NCBI GenBank assembly: GCA_947447525.1
Contig: CANFJL010000011.1
Location: 45,125 to 109,124, forward strand
DNA from: Flavobacteriales bacterium
GTDB lineage: Bacteria; Bacteroidota; Bacteroidia; Flavobacteriales_D; Crocinitomicaceae
Direction: 5' to 3'
Length of the DNA: 64,000 nucleotides
Of the stretch, positions 27,215 to 36,191 are shown one piece after another. Every line of letters begins with the position of its first letter. Position 1 is the stretch's first letter. The notes beneath the pieces are model-generated. The model did no database searches, was not told where the DNA came from, and saw only the letters and a program-made list of their open reading frames with translations. Made by a program: the position numbers and the translations under genes.

Positions 27215-28222
27215 TTATTTATATAAAGAGGCCAATTGCTTAGCTCTTTGACGAATGGTTTGTCTCAAACTGTCTGGAGCAAGCACCTCAATTTCACCAC
27301 CATAACTTAAAATAGTACGGATTAATTCTTCAGAAATTAAAATTTTAAGCGTGAAGACAGTACTTCCACTTTTTTGCTTTTCAATTTTTTGAGAGTGATG
27401 AAATGGTTGTGAATTGATATAGCGCGCTGCTACTTTATCTGCTTCGAATTTTATTTTTTCAGGCTTCCCTTTGAATGCAGTGATACCGATAGTATCTTGA
27501 AAATAACTGGCGGCATCAAAACTTTCCGGCAATACATATATGTTACTGGAGCAGACTAAATCAGAAATCCTATCCAGAGCATAAGTTATGATATCTTCCT
27601 TACTCAAATCGAAGGATATTAAGTACCAACGATTTCGATATTCTTTTAAAAAAAGAGGTAAACATTGTCTTGGTTTAGAAATACCAGAAATAAAACTTTC
27701 ATACTGAAAATCAACTAAAGTTTTGGCGCGAATTGCGGACAATAAATCAGGTAAAAATTGATTGCCACCCAAAGATTTAGCAGATTCAAAACTCACAAAT
27801 TGATTCACATCACTTTCTTGATCACTTCCCATGGCAACACGATCCACAATTTTATCAATGGCATTACCAAACTGCTGAAAGAAGGGAACTTCTCGAAATT
27901 GTTGAAGTGTATTTACAGCAAAACGAATAGAACTTAATTCATCTTCACTTAAAGGAATGTCATTGATACTAAAATCAGGGTTTTCATAGAAATACCCTTC
28001 ATTTTTTCTACTGTATTTGATAGGAGCATCATGTTCCATTTTCATGGCAAACATATCTTTTTCAATGGTAGAATCACAAATATTATCACCGTGTGATGTA
28101 CCGTAAAGAGCATCTTCACAAGCTTCCCGCATTTCTTGTTTAGAAGGATAAGTTTTGTATTTATTGCGCAGCATTCTGTCAATAATACGATACCGAATCA
28201 ATGCATTTTTTATGTGAGGCAT
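27215..28222 (-). CDS. WYL-domain transcriptional regulator
   Basis: N-terminal HTH-like region (LIRYRIIDRMLRNKYKTYPSKQEMREACE); central RWYLISFDLSKEDIITYALDRI WYL-type motif. Confidence 0.75.
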   Translation of the reverse strand: MPHIKNALIRYRIIDRMLRNKYKTYPSKQEMREACEDALYGTSHGDNICDSTIEKDMFAMKMEHDAPIKYSRKNEGYFYENPDFSINDIPLSEDELSSIRFAVNTLQQFREVPFFQQFGNAIDKIVDRVAMGSDQESDVNQFVSFESAKSLGGNQFLPDLLSAIRAKTLVDFQYESFISGISKPRQCLPLFLKEYRNRWYLISFDLSKEDIITYALDRISDLVCSSNIYVLPESFDAASYFQDTIGITAFKGKPEKIKFEADKVAARYINSQPFHHSQKIEKQKSGSTVFTLKILISEELIRTILSYGGEIEVLAPDSLRQTIRQRAKQLASLYK

Positions 28223-28230
28223 TTGAAATA

Positions 28231-29634
28231 TTAGTTTTTATGATATCCAAACAATTCAAAAAACTTAATTGCTTGCACCACTTCGTAAGGGACATCATCT
28301 TCCCAATGTGCAGCTCCCATCTTTATCTTACTGAGCACATCATCTGACATAATATGCAGTAAGCTCTGGTCATATTCTTTAAGGGCAGAAATTTTACCAT
28401 TGTCCTGCATAAATTGCAATAGACTGTATAAATGATTTGGTAATTTAATATTAGATAAATCGTACAATGCACCATCCTCAACATTAATAGCTGGATAAAC
28501 ATACATTTTAACAGCATGTCCAAATCCTCTACCAAAAGCTTCTAACAAACCACCCGGTAGATTATCATAATAGCGTTCATCAAAAATGGTATTTAAATTA
28601 TAAATCCCAACAATAACACCTATCAATTTACCTCTAGAAATGGACGATAAATATTCAACCATTTTATAATGTTTCAGATAATTTGAAATCATCACTGTAT
28701 AGCCTAAAGAACCTAATAATTCGGCTCGATCCATGAAATCCTTAACCGATATTTTTCCATCTGCCGTTAAATCCTTCAATGTTAATTCAAATACGACCTC
28801 TAAATTTTCTTCTTTGATTCCTTTTTCAGCAAGAAAGGCTTTTTTTCCTTGCTCTATCATATCAATATGAACCTTAGTTACAGGACGGAAGCGACCACGC
28901 ATTAAAAGAATGTGCTTTTTATATAATGCTGTAGCAGGTTGAAGAACATTTTTAGCTAAATCAAACATAGTAGCATCTGTAATTCCTCTTTTCACAAGAT
29001 TAAGTGCTACCACTCTATTGTCAATATCCTCAAAATCTGGCCCTGAAAAGCGCAGCATATCAATTTCCATTTTATCCCGAGGAAGTCGCATTACCAATGA
29101 AGTAATAAAATCATCCATGTCTGTACAATGAAAAAATGCAGCATGGATTAAATTTACACCCAATATTCCCAAAGATTCTTGTTGTGACTTATGACTGTTG
29201 TCGTGCAATTTGACATGTAGGATAATATCATTAGATCTACCCCCTAAAGTCCGTTGGAAACGAATTCCTATCCAGCCATGACCTTGGTTGGTTTTATGAT
29301 AATTTAATGCTTCTACAGTATTACAAAAAGCAAAAAATCTCGCTTCTTTATTTTTCGTAGGAAGGATCGCTTTTAAGGAATCATACTCAGCAGTAAGCAT
29401 GGTTTCTAGTCTTTCTTCACATACATAACGAGAGGCGGCTCCATACATGGAATCGGAAACCTTCATGTCATAGGCAGAACGGGTAAATGCGATGGTACCT
29501 GAACTCCCTCCAGCCTTAAAAAAATTTGCAGCTACTTCTTGACCTGCGCCAATCTCAGCAAAGCAACCATAGATATCTGATGTGAGATTTATATTAAGTG
29601 CTTTTTCTTCGGTAGTCAGTCTGTCTTCACTCAT
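28231..29634 (-). CDS. Conserved protein of unknown function, soluble
   Basis: LNINLTSDIYGCFAEIGAGQEVAANFFKAGGSSGTIAFTRSAYDMKVSDSMYG...RYVCEERL, a recognisable conserved Bacteroidetes N-terminal block; no signal peptide or barrel. Confidence 0.6.
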   Translation of the reverse strand: MSEDRLTTEEKALNINLTSDIYGCFAEIGAGQEVAANFFKAGGSSGTIAFTRSAYDMKVSDSMYGAASRYVCEERLETMLTAEYDSLKAILPTKNKEARFFAFCNTVEALNYHKTNQGHGWIGIRFQRTLGGRSNDIILHVKLHDNSHKSQQESLGILGVNLIHAAFFHCTDMDDFITSLVMRLPRDKMEIDMLRFSGPDFEDIDNRVVALNLVKRGITDATMFDLAKNVLQPATALYKKHILLMRGRFRPVTKVHIDMIEQGKKAFLAEKGIKEENLEVVFELTLKDLTADGKISVKDFMDRAELLGSLGYTVMISNYLKHYKMVEYLSSISRGKLIGVIVGIYNLNTIFDERYYDNLPGGLLEAFGRGFGHAVKMYVYPAINVEDGALYDLSNIKLPNHLYSLLQFMQDNGKISALKEYDQSLLHIMSDDVLSKIKMGAAHWEDDVPYEVVQAIKFFELFGYHKN

Positions 29635-29640
29635 TTTTGT

Positions 29641-30711
29641 CTAATTAGGATCTTTAAATTTTGGATTGTTTACAAAATCAAAATCCGTTAATGTCATTAA
29701 AAACTTTTTCAATAATAATTTTTCTTGTGCATCTAATTGCACTCCTCCTTGATTGGCGTATTCAATCAAAGGATCAATCGTTAAACTAGGATGAACACCA
29801 GTAGAATACTGTTCAATCACCTCATCTAAAGTTACAAATCTTCCATCGTGCATATATGGGGCCGTTAGCGCAATATTTCGCAAAGTCGGCACTTTGAACT
29901 TACCATAATCATTAGAATTTCCAGTGACACCACCGCGACCTAAATCAGTGATAACTGCATCCAATCCATTATTACTGAACTTTTTAACCCTCATCAGTGG
30001 ACCATTATGACAATGGAAACAATCTGCCCCATTGAGACTTTTAAACAAATCATATCCTGCCCACTCTTCTGCATCAACAGAAGCTAATATTTGGGACTCA
30101 TTTGAATTAAGCGATTGTCCATTTATATATTTATACATTACATCATACTTAGAATTAGAAGAAACCATGGTACGGATGAATTGCGCAATAGCTTTCGCCA
30201 CTTGATTTGAGTCAATATTTGAAGTTCCAAAGGCTCTAAAAAACCTATTTCTATAAGTCATATCTGCTGATAATTTTGAAACTGCATTCTTCCAACTTTG
30301 GTGCATTTCAATGGGATTAGGAACTGGGCCAAGAATTTGTTGTTCCAAGGAAGAAGCTCTTCCATCCCAAAAAAAGGAATCATCCCATCCTAAATTTATT
30401 AATGCCATAGATTGACGTGTACCTAAAATTCCATCAATACCAACAGAAAACTGATTGCTATCTGAAAAAGAATTTTGGGGTGCATGACAGGTAGCGCAAC
30501 TCATGGTATTGTCGCCACTTAGTTGTTTTTCATAGAACAAATACCTACCCAATTCTACCCCTTCTTCAGTTAAAGGATTATCAATAGGAATAACCATTTG
30601 AGGGAAATGAGAAGGAATTTCTAAAGTATATGGAGTTGGGTCATAATGAACCCGATCTTTAGTACAAGAAAACAGAGCGAAAATACCGAGAAAGAAGACA
30701 CAGTATTTCAT
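29641..30711 (-). CDS. Di-heme cytochrome c peroxidase family (MbnH-like)
   Basis: Two CxxCH motifs (MSCATCHAPQ, ADCFHCHNGPL); APYMHDGRFVTLDEVI; signal/lipobox FALFSC. Confidence 0.85.
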   Translation of the reverse strand: MKYCVFFLGIFALFSCTKDRVHYDPTPYTLEIPSHFPQMVIPIDNPLTEEGVELGRYLFYEKQLSGDNTMSCATCHAPQNSFSDSNQFSVGIDGILGTRQSMALINLGWDDSFFWDGRASSLEQQILGPVPNPIEMHQSWKNAVSKLSADMTYRNRFFRAFGTSNIDSNQVAKAIAQFIRTMVSSNSKYDVMYKYINGQSLNSNESQILASVDAEEWAGYDLFKSLNGADCFHCHNGPLMRVKKFSNNGLDAVITDLGRGGVTGNSNDYGKFKVPTLRNIALTAPYMHDGRFVTLDEVIEQYSTGVHPSLTIDPLIEYANQGGVQLDAQEKLLLKKFLMTLTDFDFVNNPKFKDPN

Positions 30712-30715
30712 GTTC

Positions 30716-31465
30716 CTAATATGGAGTTAAAGAAGACTTAAAATTATGACCAAATTTCTGGGTCAACGCAGCTTGACTTCCTGAAGAATGCGCTAAATAT
30801 TCAAGCCTTAAATCTATTGGTTGAATAGGATTACAAAAAATATTATAAACATCTAATTTAAGAGCAAAGTTATGCTGGTGCGCACTAATTTGTTGCCAAT
30901 TGATGGGAGAAAAAGAAAGTGGTTGTAAATATTGATCAGTACCTATGTGAAAACTAAAGTTATGATCAAGATTATCAATTCCATCGATCAAAGTATCCGC
31001 TTTTCCTTCAATACTAATAAAAATATATCCTGGATTCCATCCCCAATGCATAGTTCCTGCATTACTAATATTCAATGGACTAGCAGTTGGGAATGCCGAA
31101 GGATCGTCGTGATTCAGAGTGGTGTCTACTCCTAAAATCCCTTGCAGACTTCCAAATTTTACATAATCTGCTTCTTGATGAAGTAGTAAAGTTCCCGTTT
31201 CACGGAAATCATATAATGCCGCTTGAGACAAATTTGTACCTCCATTTTGAAGTGATGTTACGTAAAACTTCAGATCCGTTATTTTTATTTTATAGCCTTC
31301 TTGAGTTACATAGATAGAATCCATCAAAAGATTTTCGCCGTTATAAACGGGCTGTACCGTAATATCCACATAGTCTTTAACTACTGGTGGGACAGGTTTG
31401 TCTTTGCAAGAAAAGAACAAAAAGCTCATCGAACAAAACAAAAAGAAATTTATTGATTTTCTCAT
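30716..31465 (-). CDS. MbnP-family lipoprotein
   Basis: Lipobox FLFFSCKDK; MbnP-like MHWGWNPGYIFISIEGKAD and HIGTDQ; directly upstream of the di-heme peroxidase. Confidence 0.7.
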   Translation of the reverse strand: MRKSINFFLFCSMSFLFFSCKDKPVPPVVKDYVDITVQPVYNGENLLMDSIYVTQEGYKIKITDLKFYVTSLQNGGTNLSQAALYDFRETGTLLLHQEADYVKFGSLQGILGVDTTLNHDDPSAFPTASPLNISNAGTMHWGWNPGYIFISIEGKADTLIDGIDNLDHNFSFHIGTDQYLQPLSFSPINWQQISAHQHNFALKLDVYNIFCNPIQPIDLRLEYLAHSSGSQAALTQKFGHNFKSSLTPY

Positions 31466-31536
31466 ACTACAAATATACTTGAAAACTCAATGATTTTTCT
31501 ACTTTTAACCTTCATAAATAATCGTTTTTTCTCCAA

Positions 31537-34500
31537 ATGGAACAAGTAGACAGAAAAAAATACCCGCTTCTCGTAATGAGTGCCTCTGCAGGAAGCGGTA
31601 AAACGCATCAATTGGTGCTTGAATACCTAAGCATTTTACTTGAAGAACCCGATAATGGAAGCAATTACAAATCGTTGGTTGCTATGACTTTTACGAACAA
31701 GGCTGCTCTTGAAATGAAGACTAGAATCATCGATACACTTGATGGGATTGCCTTTGGTTTAACCAATAGCAACAAAATCAAATCCATGCAAAAGGACTTG
31801 TTGGAGCGTATACCCATTACAGAACAAGTTTTAAGGGAACGATGCAAGCAGACATTAAATGAAATATTACATGGATATGAGGAATTTCATGTGTCAACCA
31901 TTGACAAATTCAATCTTAAATTAATTCGTTCCTTTAGTCGCGACCTCGATATTCCGGGCGATTTTGAAGTCGTATTAAATGAAAAACAAATACTAGCAGA
32001 TGTTGTAGATGCCATGTTGAATAGATTAGGAATTCCAGGACAGGAAAACCTCACGCAATTGGTAAAAGAATACGCCAAATTTAATTTTGAAGATGGTCAA
32101 AAATGGAATTTTAGAGATCAACTGATTGCCTTTTCGAGTGTCTTGAGCAATGAGAAATACAATGAACTTATCCATAAATTAATGGATATGCCTTTGGATC
32201 AAGCTGCTTTTCAGTCATTAAGACAGTCCATAAAAATTACAAGCGACAATTTCATCAAATATGCCAATGAAACGGGTAATTTATTTGCAGCACTCGAATT
32301 AGATGAGAAGAAAATACCCAATAAATCAAAAACAACTAAACCCTTATTAGCCTTGGCATCATTGGAAACATTTCCAGAGCCAAAATCAAATTCGCGCCTA
32401 TTTTCCGATACCCTTATAAAATTAATTGAAGATACAGATTCAAGTAGTTTTCTGGGAGAACCTCTTCGACAAAAACTAGGTGATTTAATAGAATTGTATG
32501 ATCAAGAATTCCCGCAATTACTCTTACTAGAAGCCTATAAAAGTAATTTTTTCAATATGGCATTATTGCAATTTATTGCAAGCGAGATGGACAAATTGAA
32601 GAAAGACGAACAAATAATTCGTATTTCTGAATTCAATAAATTGATCAGTAACTTAGTGCGTGATGAAGAGGCTCCATACATTTATGAGCGTTTAGGCAAT
32701 CGCTTGTCGCATTTTCTTTTGGATGAATTTCAAGACACTTCTCGTCTTCAATGGTTGAATCTCATTCCCTTAATTCATGAGTCACTTTCCAAGCAGAAAA
32801 AGAATTTAATTGTTGGGGATGCCAAACAATCGATTTACAGATTCAACAATGGACTAGCGGATCAATTTGTTGCCTTGCCTGCCATTTACAATCCTGAGCA
32901 CAATCCCTTTATCGCCGGAAAATCAGCTTATTTTCAAAACAGTGGGCACTTGCTTACTTTACCAAATAACTATAGATCCGCGCAGGAGATTGTGACTTTT
33001 AACAATCAATTTTTTACCGAATTAATCAAAGAATTACCTGAAAAATCTGCGGCGTATTATAATGCAGTTCAACAAACTTCACAATCTGGAAAAACTGGTT
33101 TTGTGCGCATAGTTTCACAGGCCGAAAAGACCAATGAGGTTGAATTAAGTGAAGATATTATCAATATCATTAATGCCTGTGAAAAAGATAATTATGAAAG
33201 AGGTGACATTTGTATTTTAACCCATACCAATGGATTTGGGAATAAAATCGCCAACGCTTTAACACAAGCTAATTTTAAAGTAGTGTCGGTGGATTCCCTT
33301 TTAATCACTAATGATTCTAAAGTAAGATTATGCATCTCCTATTTAAAAAGAAGACAAAACCCTTCTAATGCAACAGAAGTAAAACGCTTTGCTGAATTAT
33401 TTTTTAGAATTACTTTAGACAGCGCTACCCAAGAATACAGAGCATATTTCGAAGAGTTCATTAATGCTGAAGGTAAAAAAATACGCTTTTTTAATGAATT
33501 CAAATTTTTAACCGATCACTTTGGAGGTAAAGAAGTCTTTTTTGGGGCTTATGAAAATTTATATGATTTGATTCAAAAATTCTTTGGAATGATGCATTGG
33601 AATGAAACAGATGAAGCCTACTTGCATCATTTTGCTGATGTTTGTTTTGCATTTCAAACCAATAGACATACCGATGTCGCTTCCTTTTTAAACTATTTTG
33701 AAGACAATAAAGATAAAATTGCGATTCAACTTCCATCATCAAGAGATGCGATTCAAATTATGACCATTCATAAATCAAAAGGTTTAGAATTTCCAGTTGT
33801 TATCATCCCTCAATTAGACTTTCACTTAAGTCCGATTAGTTTCAATAAATATCTTATAGATGCTGGGGAACAAGTTCTTTATAAAAATATTAGTCCCAAT
33901 AGTAAAATTAAAGCGGTAAAAGATTATTCCATGATCGAACAAGAACTTGTTGTTACCGACAAAATGAATATGTGTTATGTTGCTTTAACCCGAGCGGAAG
34001 ATCGTTTGTATGCCTTTAATTACTACAAGAAAAAGGAATTTGGCGCAATGGTTAATAGGGCATTAGGATTGATGCAGGAGGGCGTCACAGAAACAGATGG
34101 GCAAATCATTTATCAAGCTGGGACGCCTCAATTAAAAATAGAAAAAGAAATCGATAAAGACTCCTTTTATAAACCAATAGAACATACAGACCGACTGTGG
34201 TTTCCTCAAATTGTATTGAGGGATTTAAATCAAAGAGACCCTTCAGAAGAAGTGAAATTTGGAAATCAGTTTCACCTCTTACTGGCTCAGGTAAATAAAG
34301 TAGAAGAATTGGATCAGGCAATAGAAAGTTTATTGGAAACAGGGCAAATCACCAAAGAACAGGAGCCTTTATTAAGAGAAAAAGCTACTTCACTGCTTAA
34401 TAATCCTCAATACCAAGACTTGGTTGACCGTTCCATAAAGACAAAAAGTGAACCTTGGATTTTAGTGTCGGAATCAGAAACCAAACGACCCGATAAATTA

Positions 34501-34668
34501 TTTATTTATCCAGATAAGATTGTGGTGATTGATTTCAAAACCGGATTAAGAAAAGATAAAGACCAGCAGCAAATTTCTGCTTATAAAAAGCTGCTAGAAG
34601 AAATGATGCACTTACCGGTCGATTCCTTTTTGTATTATACTAATGAAGGTGTATTAGTTGCTTGCTAA
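31537..34668 (+). CDS. AddA/RecB-like UvrD-family helicase with C-terminal PD-(D/E)XK nuclease
   Basis: Walker A SASAGSGKTHQLVLEYL; LLDEFQDTSRLQW; IMTIHKSKGLEFPVVIIPQ; VALTRAEDRLYAF; C-terminal VVIDFKTG...QQISAYKKLLEE. Confidence 0.85.
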   Translation: MEQVDRKKYPLLVMSASAGSGKTHQLVLEYLSILLEEPDNGSNYKSLVAMTFTNKAALEMKTRIIDTLDGIAFGLTNSNKIKSMQKDLLERIPITEQVLRERCKQTLNEILHGYEEFHVSTIDKFNLKLIRSFSRDLDIPGDFEVVLNEKQILADVVDAMLNRLGIPGQENLTQLVKEYAKFNFEDGQKWNFRDQLIAFSSVLSNEKYNELIHKLMDMPLDQAAFQSLRQSIKITSDNFIKYANETGNLFAALELDEKKIPNKSKTTKPLLALASLETFPEPKSNSRLFSDTLIKLIEDTDSSSFLGEPLRQKLGDLIELYDQEFPQLLLLEAYKSNFFNMALLQFIASEMDKLKKDEQIIRISEFNKLISNLVRDEEAPYIYERLGNRLSHFLLDEFQDTSRLQWLNLIPLIHESLSKQKKNLIVGDAKQSIYRFNNGLADQFVALPAIYNPEHNPFIAGKSAYFQNSGHLLTLPNNYRSAQEIVTFNNQFFTELIKELPEKSAAYYNAVQQTSQSGKTGFVRIVSQAEKTNEVELSEDIINIINACEKDNYERGDICILTHTNGFGNKIANALTQANFKVVSVDSLLITNDSKVRLCISYLKRRQNPSNATEVKRFAELFFRITLDSATQEYRAYFEEFINAEGKKIRFFNEFKFLTDHFGGKEVFFGAYENLYDLIQKFFGMMHWNETDEAYLHHFADVCFAFQTNRHTDVASFLNYFEDNKDKIAIQLPSSRDAIQIMTIHKSKGLEFPVVIIPQLDFHLSPISFNKYLIDAGEQVLYKNISPNSKIKAVKDYSMIEQELVVTDKMNMCYVALTRAEDRLYAFNYYKKKEFGAMVNRALGLMQEGVTETDGQIIYQAGTPQLKIEKEIDKDSFYKPIEHTDRLWFPQIVLRDLNQRDPSEEVKFGNQFHLLLAQVNKVEELDQAIESLLETGQITKEQEPLLREKATSLLNNPQYQDLVDRSIKTKSEPWILVSESETKRPDKLFIYPDKIVVIDFKTGLRKDKDQQQISAYKKLLEEMMHLPVDSFLYYTNEGVLVAC

Positions 34669-35340
34669 GGCTTGAGCTTCAATAGCACTTTTCAAAAAAG
34701 TATAAATAATTGGATGAGGAATATCTCGAGTAGAGGATACTTGAGGATAAAATGCACAGGCTACAAAAAATATTTTTTCCTTCATGCTGAAAATTTCAGG
34801 ATCTTCAAATTGATTTAGAGCTTCAATATCAATCCAAGAGCCCGATAATTCTTGAATCAATTTTGGATATAGACTGTAGCGTGTGGCAGACAATTCCGTG
34901 AGCGTAAAATTCTCATACAATTTACTAAAGGCTCTTGAATTTGGGAGAATTTCAATCTTTTCAAAATAAGGTCCAGAAGTTAAATTTTCCGAAATTAATT
35001 TCTCCCCTGTTCCATTGAGTTGATGAAAAGCAATGAGATATTCTAAAATCAACTTAAAAGATTCTCCAGTAATTAATACAGGTTTTTTAAGGTCGAGAAG
35101 TCTTTTGAAGATTCCATTCAAATAAAATGGATTTTGGTATGGCCCTGGAGCAATCCAGAAGGCATCATATTGATCGTAATAAATGGGTTTTTGTTGGGCG
35201 GCTTCACCCACTTTTATCCAATAATAATTGATTTCTAATTCTAAAAATGCAGCAGCATGATCTAAGGATAAATTCGTTGCGTGATGTGCATTGAAAGTAA
35301 AATTATAATCTCCAATGATGGCAATTTTCAATCGGTTCAT
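34654..35340 (-). CDS. CTP-synthase-like glutamine amidotransferase domain protein lacking the catalytic Cys
   Basis: KIAIIGDYNFTFNAHHATNLSLDHA...AFWIAPGPYQNPF...PVLITGESFKLILEYLIAFH; the nucleophile-elbow position reads GESFK rather than GxCxG. Confidence 0.6.
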   Translation of the reverse strand: MNRLKIAIIGDYNFTFNAHHATNLSLDHAAAFLELEINYYWIKVGEAAQQKPIYYDQYDAFWIAPGPYQNPFYLNGIFKRLLDLKKPVLITGESFKLILEYLIAFHQLNGTGEKLISENLTSGPYFEKIEILPNSRAFSKLYENFTLTELSATRYSLYPKLIQELSGSWIDIEALNQFEDPEIFSMKEKIFFVACAFYPQVSSTRDIPHPIIYTFLKSAIEAQALASN

Positions 35341-35371
35341 GACGCTATTAAAATGCCATTAGACGGCAATA

Positions 35372-36010
35372 TTATTTTTTAAACCAACCCGAATACTTTC
35401 CGTTTTGAACATAGAGTGAATCCACAGTACTTGTCAATGGATTTGTTCTATATACATAACAAGAGAAAGTACAATCAAACATAGAGTAATCTCCGGTATT
35501 GTCTGATTGTTGTTTAATGTTTGAAAAAGCCAAAGTCTGTGGCATAGGATTATTCTGCTTTGAAGTCCAGATAGCACTGTTCATGTCAGTATAAGTTACT
35601 TCTAAACCAGACAAGCCTTGATTAGAAAAAATCTGATTGTTGACTGCAGATGCCGTATGAAAATCATTAAACATAGTTAGTGTTGGCTCTGTATTAGCAG
35701 CAGCATCCCAATTCAATGAACCGAATTTTACACGAATAGCTCTCATATCTGATGGAGAAGTAATCTCTGACATGTAAACGCGTCTAGAAGGAAGTGGCGA
35801 AGGTGCAATATATTCATCTAGACCTGTATATCCTTTATAACCATTAACATTTTGGGTAAATTCAACTTGAGTTCCCTGAACGTATCCACTAAAAGAACAA
35901 TTCAAATCAACTGTATTCACTGGAGGTGGTATTACTTCGTGTTCAATACAAGAAGATACGGAAATCAATAAGGCAATAGCCCCTAAAATTCTAGCAATTC
36001 GATTCATCAT
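35372..36010 (-). CDS. Hypothetical lipoprotein
   Basis: Lipobox-like ISVSSCIEH; beta-rich secreted sequence. Confidence 0.5.
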   Translation of the reverse strand: MMNRIARILGAIALLISVSSCIEHEVIPPPVNTVDLNCSFSGYVQGTQVEFTQNVNGYKGYTGLDEYIAPSPLPSRRVYMSEITSPSDMRAIRVKFGSLNWDAAANTEPTLTMFNDFHTASAVNNQIFSNQGLSGLEVTYTDMNSAIWTSKQNNPMPQTLAFSNIKQQSDNTGDYSMFDCTFSCYVYRTNPLTSTVDSLYVQNGKYSGWFKK

Positions 36011-36080
36011 AGTAAATAATTTAAGTCGCTTTAAACAAAGTTAATGGAATTAACGCTAAAAATCAAATTAAGATGCCTTT

Positions 36081-36117
36081 GCGCTATGAAAAAATAATAT
36101 TTGCTTAATAATATGTT
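36081..36117. repeat. Dispersed repeat A, copy 1
   Basis: gcgctatgaaaaaataatatttgcttaataatatgtt; copy 2 at 41463-41499 differs at one position. Confidence 0.9.
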
Positions 36118-36191
36118 CTATTTAATGATTAGTTGACTTGTAGTCTTCACAGAAAGCTTAATTCAAAACACTCATCTGTACAATGCTTTTA

